In this document: piece after piece, positions 11,601 through 22,080 of the stretch
How the letters are laid out: each line of letters starts with the position of its first letter
How positions within the stretch are numbered: the first letter of the stretch is position 1
Origin: Solea solea
Lineage: Eukaryota; Chordata; Actinopteri; Pleuronectiformes; Soleidae
Direction: 5' to 3'
Length of the DNA: 64,000 nucleotides
NCBI RefSeq assembly: GCF_958295425.1
Contig: NC_081136.1
Span: 28,758,077-28,822,076, forward strand
Position numbers and translations under genes: made by a program
The notes under the pieces: model-generated
The model's database searches: none
What the model was told of the DNA's origin: nothing
The model's input: only the letters and a program-made list of their open reading frames with translations

Positions 11601-14295
11601 AAAAATACCTTCAGAGTCTTGCTCCGCTTGTTCCGGAGCAAAGAGGCTAGCAGCGTCAGACGTTACACACTGGAGCTTTAAATTAAATATAACTGTAAAC
11701 AAAGTGATTGTTTTCAGCGCACAATAAAATTGTCGGTGCGAGGGTTCCTTCTGCTGGAGCCTTAGGGGCAAGTAGTCAGAAGTAGGCTGCATTTGGAGGA
11801 GCCCGTGAGTAAAGAAAGGCTTCGTCGCCCCAATGCAGCGACACATTTTGACATCTACTGGCGTCCATATGCAGCCGGTAAAGGCGGCAAAACTTTGGCA
11901 TTTAAGACTCTGGCCATGAAGTTGAATTTTTTTGTTTGTTTTTTTCAATTCTAGTCAATTCTTTACAGTTCAAAATGACAGATTACCCCACAATACTTAC
12001 ATTGAAAGCAGGGATGGGCAAATCTGATGACACAAACATGTTATTCTCACAGCCAGTGTGCCGGACCATGCGTGACCAAGCACTTCAATCTCTCAATTTG
12101 CAAATCGTAGCCACTGATTTAATCAAAGCTAAACATATTAGTCCAATATTTATACTGTACTGCAGTATGCAATGTTTTTTTGTTGTTTTTTTTTTTACCA
12201 TCACACATAAAGAAATGTGAAGAATCTGAGTATCACACAGACTGACCTACTCTCAGCTCTTGTCCAAAGACCGTCCTCTCGCCCAGAGCCGAGCAGTTCC
12301 ATCGGCCGTAGCGAAACTGGTACTGACACTCGTTGATTCCCAGCTGGGCGCCCTCACCGATGACGATGATGGCGTCGGGCCGAGTCTGACAGAGGGCCCG
12401 CTGACGGGGGGCCAATCCCGGTATCTTGTTGCAGATAATGTTTGCACCCAGGGCCACCACAGAGGACAGTGCCCTGCGAGGAACACACAAGGAAAGAGAT
12501 AACAATCCTGTCTGGGGAGGAGAGATGGAGACAAAAAATGCACCTGCCTCCTTCAGTAGTTTGATTTAGTTGAGCTTTTTTTCGGCTGTTATTCAACTCA
12601 AATTTGCAACTTCTAGACATTTTAGATGTCTGTCAGTTGATTAAAAAGATTTTATTAGTATTAGAATAGAAAAGCCTTTATTGTCGTTGTACTGTGTAGG
12701 TACAATGAAAGTGAGGGTGCTCCCGCAGAACAACCCTGCACTGCACAAACAAGTTAACAAGAAAAACAACAAAGGACATCAATAACTGATGCTATAAAAA
12801 CAATACACTACAGACAGAATAAAAAAAAGAATTCTCTTAACATAGAGAACTGGTGGCAAACTTCAAGGTCAAGCAAATATAATATATACTGTATATATAG
12901 ACAAATTATGAATAAATTAAAATGACAAAGGGGCTGTAAACATGGCATAGAGGTAATTATTGTCCATAGTTAACTCATTTTGCCAACCACAGACATTTAA
13001 ATACACTAATTATCTGCATGGGACTGGACAAATACGCTTATTTATGCCAAGACGTTGATTATATATATATCGTTTTTCAGTTTATCGATCTTCTTTGCTC
13101 CATTTCACTGGTGCAGCCAGTCTAGAATTATATATATAAATATATATCTACACAATATGGATATATATATATATATATATATACAGTAGGTATAAACAAG
13201 AACACATTGCAGTAGAGGCACATTCTCGGCATCCTTCACCCTCTTCCCAGATCACATCATGTGTAATTGAACAGACCTTCGCAACACATGAAAGACAACA
13301 ATAGTTAATTATAGAAATGGGACTAAACCCAGTTCATTTCTGTCATTTCTGCCCCCCTCCCCTCCCCTGTTACAGAAAACATGAACCACCGCAGCTATTT
13401 TAGTTTCCAGGACCTGCCCTTGTTATGAATGAGAGGCATGTATGGTGCAGCAATCATTCCCCTTTGTGAAGGCCTGGCTCTCTTTTAATGTCATAGTAAA
13501 GCTCATTACATTGCTCCCGCTCCTATAGACAAACCACGAGGCTGTCCAATATCAACCCCCCCCCCCCCCCCAATCCCATGTGCTGCTTGAAACTTGTCCG
13601 ACCAGGTGCTTCCAGTGGCTCTGCTTTAATGTGTAAATCCATCAGAGCAGGTTACCTCATCATCGAGAAGATATAAAAATCATAGAGATTACATTTTTGG
13701 CTTCATTCCCCCCCAAATGTCGATTTATGGCACGATGGTGACATAAAACTGCTCTAATAATGGGAACAGTCTGCAGCTCTCCTTCCCGTATAGACTGAGA
13801 TTCCGTCATGGAATAAAAATGTAAATGATTGAGCGACATACATTGACGCACGTCCAAGCAAAGTTTTGACTGACTGGATAATCCATTATTCCATATTTCC
13901 CCTTTCCAAACATAATCTCTGCCCCAAGTGCAACCACGACGAATAGAAAAAAAAAATCATAATACAGCTGTTAATTAGTAATATTATAAACACGTCAAAC
14001 TCTCACGACTTGAAAATAAACCCAGCAGCGACCGTTTTTAATACTTTCTAACTCGTTCTGACTCGACTGTCCAATTTCACCGGTGCGTAATTGACCATTT
14101 CATTTTGCGCACAAGGAACAATCAAAGTGCACGTGTCAGGTGAGCTGAAAGTCAACCGGACTTGTGATTAAATCGATGAAGTGCATTATAAACAAACAAA
14201 CAAAAAACCTACAGGTAGCTTCCGCTGGTGAGGATGAGGAAAATCTGCGGGTAGTAGACGGACAGCAGCGCACTGCGAGAGGAGATGATGAGCAT
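5147..14295 (-). CDS. wnt7b: Wnt7b, complete four-exon coding region
   Basis: The coding region is join(14295..14213, 12473..12247, 7338..7067, 5626..5147) on the minus strand: 83+227+272+480 = 1062 nt, giving 353 aa plus stop. Wnt7b is a secreted, lipidated ligand for Frizzled/LRP receptors, active in neural, lung, kidney and brain-vascular development. Visible landmarks are an N-terminal hydrophobic signal segment (about residues 9-28), NxS/T sites at N87, N131 and N299, the Wnt signature around residues 204-213 ([10 protein letters not shown]) with the acylated serine at S210, and the Cys-rich C-terminus ending in TCK. These match human WNT7B positions offset by four residues. All introns are GT/AG and phases agree. 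Teleosts often retain two wnt7b copies; which this is cannot be decided here. Confidence 0.97.
5948..6590. mobile_element. putative MITE in wnt7b intron 3
   Basis: The left end (TTTAAGGCCCACTTATAC at 5948) is roughly the reverse complement of the right end (GTATAAATGTGCCTTTA, ending 6590). Near the right end a 12-bp inverted repeat TAAAGGCACATT / AATGTGCCTTTA flanks a short loop (6530-6565). There is no coding capacity. This looks like a non-autonomous DNA transposon with decayed terminal inverted repeats; the family was not identified. Confidence 0.45.
7067..7338 (-). CDS. wnt7b: wnt7b exon 3
   Basis: The exon encodes [17 protein letters not shown], the N131 glycosylation site (N-L-S), a CGCD motif, [20 protein letters not shown] and [21 protein letters not shown] is a hallmark Wnt motif. 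The acceptor is CTCTTTAG and the donor is GTAACA, ending in phase 0. Confidence 0.96.
7840..8153 (+). mobile_element. tRNA-derived SINE, copy A
   Basis: A tRNA-like head contains A-box-like TATAGTGGTTAGCACGC and B-box GGTTCGAGACC. It is followed by the common fish SINE body (TCTGCATGGAGTTTGCCTG, TTTCCGGTTTCCTCCC) and a tail containing ATGGACTGGCGATCTGTCC and GATGGATGA. It is degenerate, missing part of the body around 7975-7995, and is not a functional tRNA gene. Confidence 0.85.
8213..8572. mobile_element. non-autonomous hAT-like element, copy 1
   Basis: The right end reads GCGGGCCGTATGTTTGACAC then CCC, a typical hAT (Charlie-like) terminus. The left end is a decayed CAGGGGGCC. Internal words such as AATAGCATAATAACC and CATTCAATGAAGTATCTT recur in the copy at 61.3 kb. 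No transposase frame is present. Confidence 0.7.
12247..12473 (-). CDS. wnt7b: wnt7b exon 2
   Basis: The exon encodes [16 protein letters not shown] and continues through [15 protein letters not shown] and the RWNCSALGE motif to GQELRV. The glycosylation site is N87 in N-C-S. The acceptor is CTCGCAG and the donor is GTCAGT, with phase 2 in and phase 1 out. The sequence is nearly the Wnt7 consensus throughout. Confidence 0.96.
12474..14212 (-). other. wnt7b: wnt7b intron 1
   Basis: No coding sequence was seen. The intron contains a LINE-like fragment near 12661, TA-rich microsatellites at about 13060-13185 and a C-run near 13556-13572. Confidence 0.7.
12661..12765. repeat. LINE-type fragment
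   Basis: AAAAGCCTTTATTGTCGTTG followed by TACAATGAAAGTGAGGGTGC resembles a LINE/L2-type remnant widespread in fish. It was identified by remembered resemblance only. Confidence 0.4.
14213..14295 (-). CDS. wnt7b: wnt7b exon 1 (start codon, signal peptide)
   Basis: The exon translates as [20 protein letters not shown]... through TSGSY plus CT, which completes a Leu codon with exon 2. It is short and hydrophobic, as expected for a signal peptide. The donor is GTAGGT. The ATG has A at -3. An out-of-frame ATG sits 10 nt upstream in a weak context (T at -3). The exon's coding length and its phase-2 junction are those expected for the first coding exon of a Wnt7 gene. Confidence 0.9.
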
Positions 14296-14760
14296 GGTTG
14301 CGCATTGAACACCACTTGTGCTGCACTCTTGCGGTTTAGAAAAAAAAAACTGTAGATAACGTGTAAAAAAAAGAGGATGAAGTTTGAACAGATAAATCCG
14401 TTTATGTGAGGTCCAGGAGAGTGGATGGCAGGGTGTCGTCTCCTCTCTCTCTCTCTCTCCGCTGTAGAGGGTGGGTGGTGTCTTCAGCAGCGGCTAGTGC
14501 AGCCGTGGCGCGCAACAACAGCAGCAGCAGCAGCAGCTCCAAGCTCCGCTGGCCATGTGTTGCTGCTGGAGATGAGATGCTCCATCCTACGGCCGCAGTG
14601 CGATCTGCCACCTGGACTGTGTGACAGTGACGGACTGGGTGGGAAAGAAAGAGAGGAGCGAGGGGAGGAGGAGGAGGGCAGTGGAGGGCAGGGGGGTGCA
14701 GCAGTCCAGGGCTTCCGGATGTCCGATTCCACAACGTGACGCTCACGTCTCCAAAAATTG
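14296..14760 (-). promoter_or_regulatory. wnt7b: wnt7b 5' UTR and proximal promoter region
   Basis: This GC-richer stretch lies directly upstream of the wnt7b ATG. It contains a CT microsatellite (14444-14460), a CAG/GCT run (about 14518-14540) and scattered CpGs (GCGGCCG at about 14590). No TATA box was recognised. The transcription start was not pinpointed. Long frames on both strands here come from the triplet repeat. Confidence 0.55.
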
Positions 14761-14786
14761 ATAGTGCTGTCTTATTTGAAGGGTGT

Positions 14787-15343
14787 CTGTCTGATTCTAT
14801 CTATCTATCTGTCTGCCTGTCTGTCTGAGTCTACCTACCTATCTATCTATCTATCTGTCTGATTCTATCTATCTATCTGTCTGATTGTCTGTCTGATTCT
14901 ATCTGTCTGTCTGAGTCTATCTATCGATTGATCGATCTATCTATCGATATATCTGTCTGTCTGATACTATATATCTGTCTATCTGTCTGTCTGTCTACCT
15001 ATCTGTCTGTCTGTCTGTCTGATACTATCTATCTGTCTATCTGTGTATCTATCTATCTGTCTATCTATCTGATACTATATATATCTGTCTGTCTGTCTGT
15101 CTACCTATCTATCTGTCTGTCTGTCTGATACTATCTATCTGTCTGTCTGTCTATCATCTATCTATCTATCTATCTATCTGATACTATATATATCTGTCTG
15201 TCTACCTATCTATCTGTCTGTCTGTCTGTCTGATACTATCTATCTGTCTGTCTGTCTATCACCTATCTATCTATCTATCTATCTGATACTATATATATCT
15301 GTCTGTCTACCTATCTATCTATCTATCTATCTGTCTTCACTGT
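14787..15343. repeat. CTAT/CTGT array with higher-order units
   Basis: About 555 bp consist almost entirely of CTAT and CTGT tetranucleotides. The marker GATACTATATAT recurs at 14963, 15071, 15180 and 15285, spaced 105-109 bp. A second marker GATACTATCTAT lies between each pair (about 15020, 15128, 15232). A simple microsatellite has therefore been amplified as units of about 108 bp. Confidence 0.92.
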
Positions 15344-17219
15344 TCACCGAGCAGTCACTAAACAAGTTTGATCGCTTGTGTTCATACTTCAGACTGACTG
15401 TAATCAGACTCCAGGTCCATCAGCTTACACTGTATGCTCTGCTGGTGTCATCATCGACAATGCGCCCTCATGTGGTGACATGAAGGATAACAATCATCAT
15501 CACCACTTTGTGGATTTTGTTGAACATGACTGAATATTTATGAGGTTTGGAAAAGACAAAGAGTTTCGCTCTGTTTTAAAAAGCTGTCTGAGTTTTTCCC
15601 CCTCTGTTGTAAACATCTCTTGTAAACCCTGAGTGTAATTGAAAAAAAGATGGAAAGGCCAACAAGGACAACACAAGAGGAATTTTTGCAGTTTCTTCCT
15701 CTTAAACATGTTCCACAGCAAACACGCCACTGTTTGCTGTGCAGAGGGGGGAAAAAAGAAATGAGTACAATGGGAGGAGACAGTCCTCTTCAGTTTCAAG
15801 GGACCTTCAAAGGATGGGGCGTTTTATTGGTCTACTTCATAGAGTGGACCAAGGACAAAGTACATATTTTCTCCGCTTGTTGTTGACATTTTGGAGGCTG
15901 AAAAACGAGACATTCTGAGCTGCACTTGAGCCGTAACAAATAACCGCAAGGAGATAATATTAATACCATTTCTTCCAATATGAGATATCAATCATACGAA
16001 CAAAAGTGAGACCTTCCCCGAGAAAATTATTGAGGGTAGTATTGTGAACATGAACCTTTCAATTTAAATTCTTAGCAGCTGCCAATGGAGCAATTGAGAG
16101 ATAGCAGTGATTTGGAATATAAAATAATAGAATAACTTTCATTCTTTGGCTGTCATAAGATTGTCCTGATCCTTGTGCCCACTCAGACCTTGTGTAACTG
16201 TAGCTGCAGTCTGATGTTAGGAATGAAAAGCGGCTTTGCCGCTAATTTGGCCCGTCTTGGCTGTTGCAAACCTCAACATGCAGTCATTCCAGTGGACAAT
16301 TCCCAGATAATGTCTGTGGCTGGAGGGCAGCAGAGGAAGAACCCTTTGTGTATGTGTGTTCTCTGTGCCTTTCACTTGGTTTCTCTGTCTCTTTTTCGAT
16401 CCCTCTCTCTGTCCAAATAATCCTCCTAAACCACAATTTCCAAAGCCAAGATAGCACTTAAGCAGTGTGCACTCACTGTCCTGGCATTCACGCTGCGATA
16501 TCTGTTTCTTTTCATATTTTCGGGCAGAGGACGAGGTGAACAGGGAGACACGGGAAGTGGGGAGCTGCACAGGAATTGGTATTTACTGCTGAACACGACA
16601 GCAGATCAGTGATGGCAGTGGCCGCGATCCTAACAGGACTGTTTTGTTTTTTTTTTCCATCTGATGGAACAACTGGACGAGTCTTGACAGAAATGGTTTT
16701 GAAGCTATTCACATTACAAAGATAAGTGTCATGGCTTGAAAGAGGCAGGGAGAAACTGCAGCGGTGATGCAGTGAGGCCTCAAGCTGAACGGAAACCTAA
16801 AAAGTCCTAAAAAAAACCTGAATGGAATGCTAAAAACCAAGGATCCTCAGCACTGTAGTAGCTTAGTAGTAGATTTGTATTGTTGATCATCAAATGGTAT
16901 GGTATTCATTACAGTAGCTGGGGTCATAGGTCAAAGTACTGGCAGTATTCAAACATTTTACTCAAGTCAAAGTACAAATAAAAGATTTTGAATGAAAAAT
17001 GCCAAGAAGTGGGCTGTGAGCTGAGCTTTCAGGTGTGAGCCGTTTGAACCAGACGTGTCCGAGGGAGCTGCAGCCTCGTTCTCTTCTTCTTTGGTCCTAT
17101 TCCCTGCATCCAGACTTGTACCGCCACCCGATGGTGAAGTGGGATACTACAGGACCCTGGCGCGTGAGTATACCGGGGTCAGCGATTTGCGACGCGCACT
17201 TCGGCGCACAGGGCCACAC

Positions 17220-17579
17220 GGTCGTGTAGTGGTTAGCACTCTCGCCTTGCAGCGAGAAGACCCGGGTTCGAGCCCCGGTTGGAGCAAGGGCCTTTCTGCA
17301 TGGAGTTTGCATGTTCTCCCCGTGTGTGCGTGGGTTCTCTCCGGGTTCTCCGGCTTCCTCCCACAGTCCAAAAACATGCAATGTGGGGGTTAGGTAAATT
17401 GGACACTCTAAATTGACCATAGGAGTGAGTGTGAGAGTGAATGGTTGTTTGTCTCTATCTGTGTGTGGCCCTGCGATGGACTGGCGAACTGTCCTGTCGC
17501 CCGATGTAGCTGAGATTGGCACAGCACCCCCCGCGACTCTCTGGTGGAGGATAAAGCGGTAGATGATGACTGACTGACT
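17220..17579 (+). mobile_element. tRNA-derived SINE, copy B (most complete)
   Basis: The tRNA-like head (GTGTAGTGGTTAGCACTCTC ... GGTTCGAGCCC) is followed by the full body (TGCATGGAGTTTGCATGTTC, CTCCGGCTTCCTCCCACAG, TCTAAATTGACCATAGGAG) and a tail (CGATGGACTGGCGAACTGTC, GAGGATAAAGCGGTAGATGA). Flanks carry an imperfect GGCGCACA duplication (about 17202 and 17582), a possible target-site duplication. The copy is relatively undiverged, suggesting fairly recent insertion. Confidence 0.9.
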
Positions 17580-18774
17580 TTGGCGCACACGGCATGTGCG
17601 TGGAAGTATACCAGGGCCTTAACGAGGTGCTCAATCGCACTTCAAGCAGATTAAAAGGGGGGAGGAGTCTTGGATAACGAGCCTCGTGCTGGTTGGACGA
17701 GAGGAAGACGAAAGTGTCCACCAGTAAAGAAAGTGTGGACTAGGAAAGCCATGCAGTAGCTGGTGTCTGACCGTAGAGGGAGTCAGTGTGCCGATTTTTA
17801 ACCGCATGTATAATTTCAAGACTTTAACTGTGAAGATGTGCGCCTTGAAATATCTTACTGGATACCCATATACACAGTTTTCACCTGATCTAGTATCACA
17901 CTGCTTTTATTAAAGGACAGAAATCTGTCTCATGCTCTCATGCTCGTCACTCCATGTGTGTTTAGCCTTTGTATGACAATAGTGTCGGCTGTGTTCATGA
18001 AGTCTGTTGCTCCTGTAAAGTGCTTTCCAAATTGTGGGTCACAGCCCACTGGTAGACCTTGAGTGTGTTGTAGATTGGCCTCACCCAGAAATATAAAAAA
18101 AAAAGGTTTCCATTTAGCAAATCAATTCTTTGCTTTATCTAATAACACATGATATCACACTTTTTTTACCCACATTTTCAAGTCAGATTAAATCATGTAT
18201 TCCTGCAGGCACAGTTTTCATGTACGACTGAGACAGCAAACATCTAATAAAGGACATATGAATCACAGGATATAAATAACAGAAGAAGAAAGATGGATAT
18301 TGTACCTTACATAATACATTAAAATGTAGGCAAGATGTGACATTGAAACCTAAAAAAACCCAAAAACAAATGAAACAAATTACATTAGCTCACCTAAGCC
18401 TCAAAATAAAATAATAATAATAAATAATATAAATATAAATAAAATAACCATAAAAGGGCCCATATTTCCTTCAATATTTGGCAGTTATTTACAATTTACT
18501 GCATGTTAACATAGTGTATGAACAATTTAAAATGAAGTAAAAAGTTTTATTAACAAAACACTGTAGTTGTACATGAACACCAGATGTTGCGTGTTAAATT
18601 TGAAATTTGAACAGTATAAAACAGATTTCAAGTAACATTTGTTTGCGTAATTACAATAATGCAAACGTATTGTCTGCGATATGCTCGGTGTTAAAGGGTG
18701 AATGCATTATTTTTTAAATTCTATTCATATAGCACCTTTCTGTAACATTAAACTAACATTAATTAATAATTAAT

Positions 18775-18975
18775 TTTCTATTTCTATCGCTCTGTCTTTC
18801 ATCAGGGTCGCGGGGGGAGGGGCTGCAGCCGATCCTAGCCGACTGAGGGCTGAAGGTGGGGTTCACCCTGAACAGGTTGCCAGTCCATCGCAGGGGAGTA
18901 TACAAAAATAAAACATTACTTCACACACCGGCAACCTTCCTGCTGCGAGACAACAGTGCCACGCCGCCGCCATGT
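18775..18975 (-). mobile_element. tRNA-derived SINE, copy D (internally deleted)
   Basis: On the minus strand the right part reads as a tRNA-like head (GGCGGCGTGGCACTGTTGTC, then CAGCAGGAAGGTTGCCGG). The left part is the tail (ATGGACTGGCAACCTGTTC, then GGATCGGCTGCAGCC). The middle body is largely missing. Confidence 0.7.
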
Positions 18976-20269
18976 GGCCCCTTTATTTATTCATAGTACA
19001 ACAAAATAAACTCGAAAAGAAGCTCGTAAAACTTGAAATAGTATAATGTGGACTAGAGACCGACTGCAACAGTGAATAATAGACAAGGAAAAGAAGCGAG
19101 GACACCCCGAGGCCTCCCCCCCCCCCCCCCCCCCCCACTGTCACTCACTGTACGCTGTATGATCGACAATTACATTGTCACTTTATGGCTATGCTAGCCA
19201 GTAACACGCAGTTTAACACCAGCCCTCGTCTTTAACTGTGACATTTGAGCTCTAATTAGACATTGGTCGCATGTAACATGTGCGTCTCTCATCTCTCTGA
19301 GACACCCCGATGGGTTTAATTTGTGTCGGTCAGACGAGTGCCTATGGGGGTGACTGTGGCACATAGCTACATGCAACTCAAGTGGCCTCACCACAATGTC
19401 AGAGGCATTGTTTCGACTTTATTATGGCAAGACAAACACATGGTGCTTGTATGTGTAATGGGGGTAAATGTCAAGCTGGAACGCACAAGAAATGCGAGTG
19501 TGGTCGGCGAGATGAATATTGCCCCCTGCGTTGGGAGCGGAACACCCAGATGAAAACGAAAACCAGGCAGGAGGAGGGTATTTTAACGACACGACTTAAA
19601 GAAACTACTTTGTAATCAAATCTAATTTACACCGCTCACAGCGTCCACGAAACATGAAAAGATGACAGAGGGGAAATTGTTCCCATCTTGCGTAAGAGCA
19701 GTTCCACTTTCAAGCCGAATCGTTGTCGCCGAAGCATCTTGAACCTTTTTGAGAGCAGATGAAGGCAGGGCCATATTTTTTAACGGAGCCACGAGGTACA
19801 TAAATGTCTTGCGGAAAAGATCCCTTTTATGTAAACGTGATTGATGTTTTCGGTGCAGCAATTCGGATTTTTGGGCCGTAAACATGTCGCAGATGTCGAG
19901 AGAATGGACGTGCAGTGTCACCAGAGGGGTTTTATACTTCAAAGCCCGAAAGGGGGAAATTAGACCTGCCATCTGCATAAATTTGCGGATGATTTAGTAA
20001 ACGACAACTTCACACAGAAACTTGACTTTCAACTGCATGAAAGCTGTAGTCACAATACCTGTTAATGCAACACTGACAGCACTGCACGCCTCCTGTCTGT
20101 CTTTGTGCAGTTGCAACTGCAGAGGGAGACAAAGTACAAGAGAAGATCTCATCTGCAGGTCAGACCTCTGCTGTGGGTCAAGCATGTTCTCTATACACAC
20201 ACACACATGTGAAGTTCATGCAGCTATATGTTTAAGGACTACTTCATTGATTTCCATTCATCTGGACTG

Positions 20270-20375
20270 CCCCAAACCCTTACCCTTAACCCTTATCCTT
20301 AACCCTAACACTACGCCATCACAACGTCAACCTTAACCTACACCCAGTTCTAACATTAACCCTAAAACCAAGCCG
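20270..20375. repeat. degenerate interstitial telomere-like repeats
   Basis: A run of TTAACCC-like words (CCCTTAACCCTTATCCTTAA, AACCCTAACAC, ACATTAACCCTAAAACC) is interrupted by unique bases. It resembles vertebrate telomere repeats but is short and decayed. Confidence 0.6.
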
Positions 20376-21679
20376 CTTAACGCCCATTCTGCCGCTCACG
20401 GCAGAGGAAAGTGTTTCAAACGCACACATACGCCACAATTCGAACAGCAAATGGAGGATTTTTCATTATCAACAGGTCCATTTTTAAATATCTTTGGGAC
20501 ACTTCACTGAGGAAATTTCCCTCGTTCTGATTTAGTTTTCAAACATTCACCGGCGACTCCAAAGATGAGTCCGACAATACCGCGTGTCAGGGGTTTAGAG
20601 TCCCTGCAAAGTTGCAGAGTGCACATTACCGAGTAAGTAATTCTCAGATCCTCAAGGGGGCTCTTTACTCCTGCGTTTCAAAGCAGAGGAGGCGACGCTG
20701 CACGACCGTCCCATCACTCCCAGCAGCAGCACTCCTCGGTAGTTCCACCATCTTGGTTCCTACCATCGAAATTTTCAAAATTCAACCGTCGCGTTTGCCC
20801 GTGTAAACACGGCACACATGACGTGTTGTGTTTTTTTCTTTCTGTGAATGTTTTCTGTGGTTATTATTGCTTCACAGGCAGCTTTAGGTTTTTTTTTAAG
20901 AACAGAAATGTGAAGATTGTTTTTTTTATATATTCATCCACCGGCATGACTTGATTCATGGTGTGTTTAAAGTTGAAGCAGGCGATAAAGACAACTCAAC
21001 TCTGGACAAAAGACAACTTACAACCTTTAAATAATCATAATAATACAGTTATTATTGATATGGTATTCAAACCCTGTTGGATCAGCTGTAATATCCACAG
21101 TCACAGTACATAAATCAGTCAATCTGTGAATGCAAAATGCAGTTAAATGCTGCAGCATAAAATTTAAAATAAAAACACATACATACAAACGGTGGTAGGT
21201 TATTTCTGTGTGTGTGTGTGTGTGTGTGTGTAGGGGTCATTTGGCCCCTGACCTCACTGTAATCCTACTTTCAAATCCCTAGTTTTGAATGTATCCTTTT
21301 TTCCCCACAATTTTTATTCATATTTCTTTTCCTTTTTTTAAAAAAAACACCAAATTAATTGTTTTTCTTTTACTTCGACAATACTTTGCAAACACGCGCA
21401 TTTTCAAGTGTCGCCGGAAAAGTCTCGGTTAATTACAGCTCCTCGCACTTATTTTGCCATTCACCTCACCGAACGCTGCAGTTGCACACTGCAGCTGGTG
21501 TGATGCAGTTCAACTTGATTTGATCTGTTAGTAATTTGGATGTGAAGAATTATTGCACTGGGGCTTCGGGAATCAAACATGTGTTACACTTCTGAAAGTT
21601 TCTATTCCCTTGGTAATACTCGGCCCTTAATGGGTTGGGCATCGCTGAAAAACACACTAAAAAGTGCTCCCAATCTGTT

Positions 21680-21686
21680 TCTCTTC

Positions 21687-21726
<40 letters not shown>
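21680..21726. repeat. (CA)n microsatellite
   Basis: A CT-rich stretch runs into more than fifteen CA units. A shorter GT tract lies at 21208-21232. Confidence 0.95.
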
Positions 21727-21729
<3 letters not shown>

Positions 21730-21997
21730 ATACAACCATGACATCTTAACCGGTTTTAGCAGGATCTAATTGCTCAAATCAGAATGAAAACTTTTCAGCG
21801 AGTCGCACCGTGTCAGTGCTGACCTCGCTGATTGAGTTTGCGCACAATCACACGGGTCAAGGCCGGGGTGAGGCCCACGGATCATTTAGTTTAATGGCCG
21901 TTTCCTGCCTCTTCAAATGTATGTGCCACATTGGAGGAAACGGGAGAGAGTTCATGTTGGTTGTGTGCAGCCATTTTATGTACAGGACATGATGCAG

Positions 21998-22046
21998 AGA
22001 GGAGGAGGAGGAGGAGGAGGAGGAGGAGGAGAAGAAGGTGTGCAGG

Positions 22047-22078
<32 letters not shown>

Positions 22079-22080
22079 AG
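21998..22080. repeat. (GGA)n and (GAAA)n microsatellites
   Basis: About ten GGA units are followed, after a 16-bp gap, by about eight AAGA units. This purine-only strand produces spurious poly-Arg and poly-Gly frames. Confidence 0.95.

Larger units (their letters stand above)
7339..12246 (-). other. wnt7b: wnt7b intron 2
   Basis: This 4.9-kb intron contains a SINE (7840-8153), a hAT-like remnant (8213-8572) and a short fragment of the ATTAATCG-type MITE (9041-9063). The portion about 9500-10250 has balanced composition and little simple repeat, so it is the best place in this intron to look for conserved enhancers. No exon was seen. Confidence 0.7.

Noticed and set aside
14406..14746. Overlapping 72-114-codon frames on both strands upstream of wnt7b
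   Set aside because: Produced by the CAG/GCT triplet run and GGA-rich 5' UTR; low-complexity Ser/Ala/Leu/Pro stretches only.
14928..15128. 66-codon frame of repeating Leu-Ser-Val-Cys
   Set aside because: Translation of the CTAT/CTGT array, not a gene.
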